From: Candidatus Puniceispirillum sp.
GTDB taxonomy: Bacteria; Pseudomonadota; Alphaproteobacteria; Puniceispirillales; Puniceispirillaceae
DNA length: 64,000 nt
Assembly: GCA_028383305.1 (NCBI GenBank)
Contig: JAOEVD010000003.1
Span: 69,442-133,441, forward strand
Direction of reading: 5' to 3'
Positions 63,701 through 64,000 of this stretch are shown in pieces. The position numbers and the translations under genes are program-made. The notes under the pieces are model-generated. The model was given only the letters and a program-made list of their open reading frames with translations. It had not been told where the DNA came from and searched no databases. The stretch's first letter is position 1, and every line of letters begins with the position of its first letter.

Positions 63701-64000
63701 TTCAATGCGCCTGCTGCTGTTTGTCGTGCAGCTGTTTTGTATGTTTTCAGAACCTTAGTGGCCGATAATATTCCAATGAATGAAGGCTGTTTAAAGCCTG
63801 TTCAGATTATTCTTCCCGATGATTGTATGTTAAAGGCGCAATATCCTGCGGCGGTCATTGCCGGTAATGTGGAAACCTCGCAGATTGTCACTGACACGCT
63901 TTATGGCGCGCTTGGTGTTATGGCCGCAGCGCAAGGCACAATGAATAATTTCTTTTATGGGAACGCAACCTATCAATATTACGAAACCTTGTGCGGTGGA
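60761..64000 (+). CDS. 5-oxoprolinase / hydantoinase A-B fusion (3' end missing)
   Basis: The frame is open from the ATG at 60761 to the window end (1080 codons) and is absent from the ORF track because no stop is reached. It begins [39 protein letters not shown]. The HyuA-like part has [40 protein letters not shown] and [12 protein letters not shown]. A HyuB-like part starts near codon 705 and contains SAIFDPAG-like and [14 protein letters not shown] blocks and [21 protein letters not shown]. The fused order is that of eukaryotic-type 5-oxoprolinase, which opens pyroglutamate with ATP. Substrate could also be a hydantoin. Confidence 0.92.
   Translation, partial: [1080 protein letters not shown]

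Overview
The window is a contiguous bacterial chromosome segment, almost entirely single-copy core genes, from an alphaproteobacterium. The evidence is: a LexA operator of two overlapping GTTC-N7-GTTC direct repeats; a DUF2842 protein; a short proline-tRNA ligase; LpxI (not LpxH) in the lipid A cluster; a Bpt-type leucyltransferase; and gene orders typical of the class (rpoZ-rel-pdxJ-acpS-lepB-rnc-era-recO-parC; rpsB to lpxB then gltA; gltX-comEC-lexA-moeA-moaC-trpC-trpD-trpG; rplM-rpsI). Moderate GC, short spacers, an MttB-family methyltransferase and a hydantoinase/oxoprolinase suggest a marine lineage such as SAR116 (Puniceispirillum-like). That placement is an inference.

Layout. 1-0.55 kb: the 5' end of a TonB-dependent receptor on the minus strand, preceded by a cobalamin riboswitch, so probably a BtuB-type vitamin B12 importer. 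0.7-8.7 kb: DUF2842, SprT-like protein, a 2OG-Fe(II)-oxygenase-like protein, long HPF, a non-pyrrolysine MttB homologue, a PLP dehydratase, dapA, smpB, a NYN-domain protein and folK. 8.9-18.7 kb: rpoZ, rel, DUF2062, pdxJ, acpS, lepB, rnc, era, recO and parC, mostly overlapping or nearly touching. 18.8-23 kb, minus strand: DUF1445, bpt, ilvA, hemB. 23-31 kb: HIBCH-type hydrolase, proS, lolC/E, lolD, dnaE. 31.2-45.9 kb: translation and envelope cluster rpsB-tsf-pyrH-frr-uppS-cdsA-dxr-rseP-bamA-skp-lpxD-fabZ-lpxA-lpxI-lpxB, joining ribosome function, isoprenoid and phospholipid precursors, outer-membrane protein assembly and lipid A synthesis. 46-48.8 kb, minus strand: gltA and gltX. 48.8-50.7 kb: a decayed comEC. 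50.7-56.5 kb, minus strand: lexA, moeA, moaC, trpC, trpD, trpG, with a frameshifted cupin gene on the plus strand between trpD and trpG. 56.8-57.8 kb: rplM-rpsI with a clear sigma-70-type promoter. 57.84-58.19 kb: gene-free DNA with three different tandem-repeat arrays and a terminator. 58.2-64 kb: two small membrane proteins, a Sel1-repeat protein, a PaiB-like protein, a GFA protein and a 5-oxoprolinase/hydantoinase that runs off the end.

I see no prophage, CRISPR array, insertion sequence, tRNA or rRNA. The least explained signals are the three-array repeat block after rpsI, the four-lesion comEC remnant, the one-base frameshift in the cupin gene, the riboswitch with its possible switching hairpin, and an exact 60-bp duplication that lengthens the C-terminal tail of ribosomal protein S2. 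I found no convincing undescribed multi-gene system; the repeat block is the best candidate for something new.
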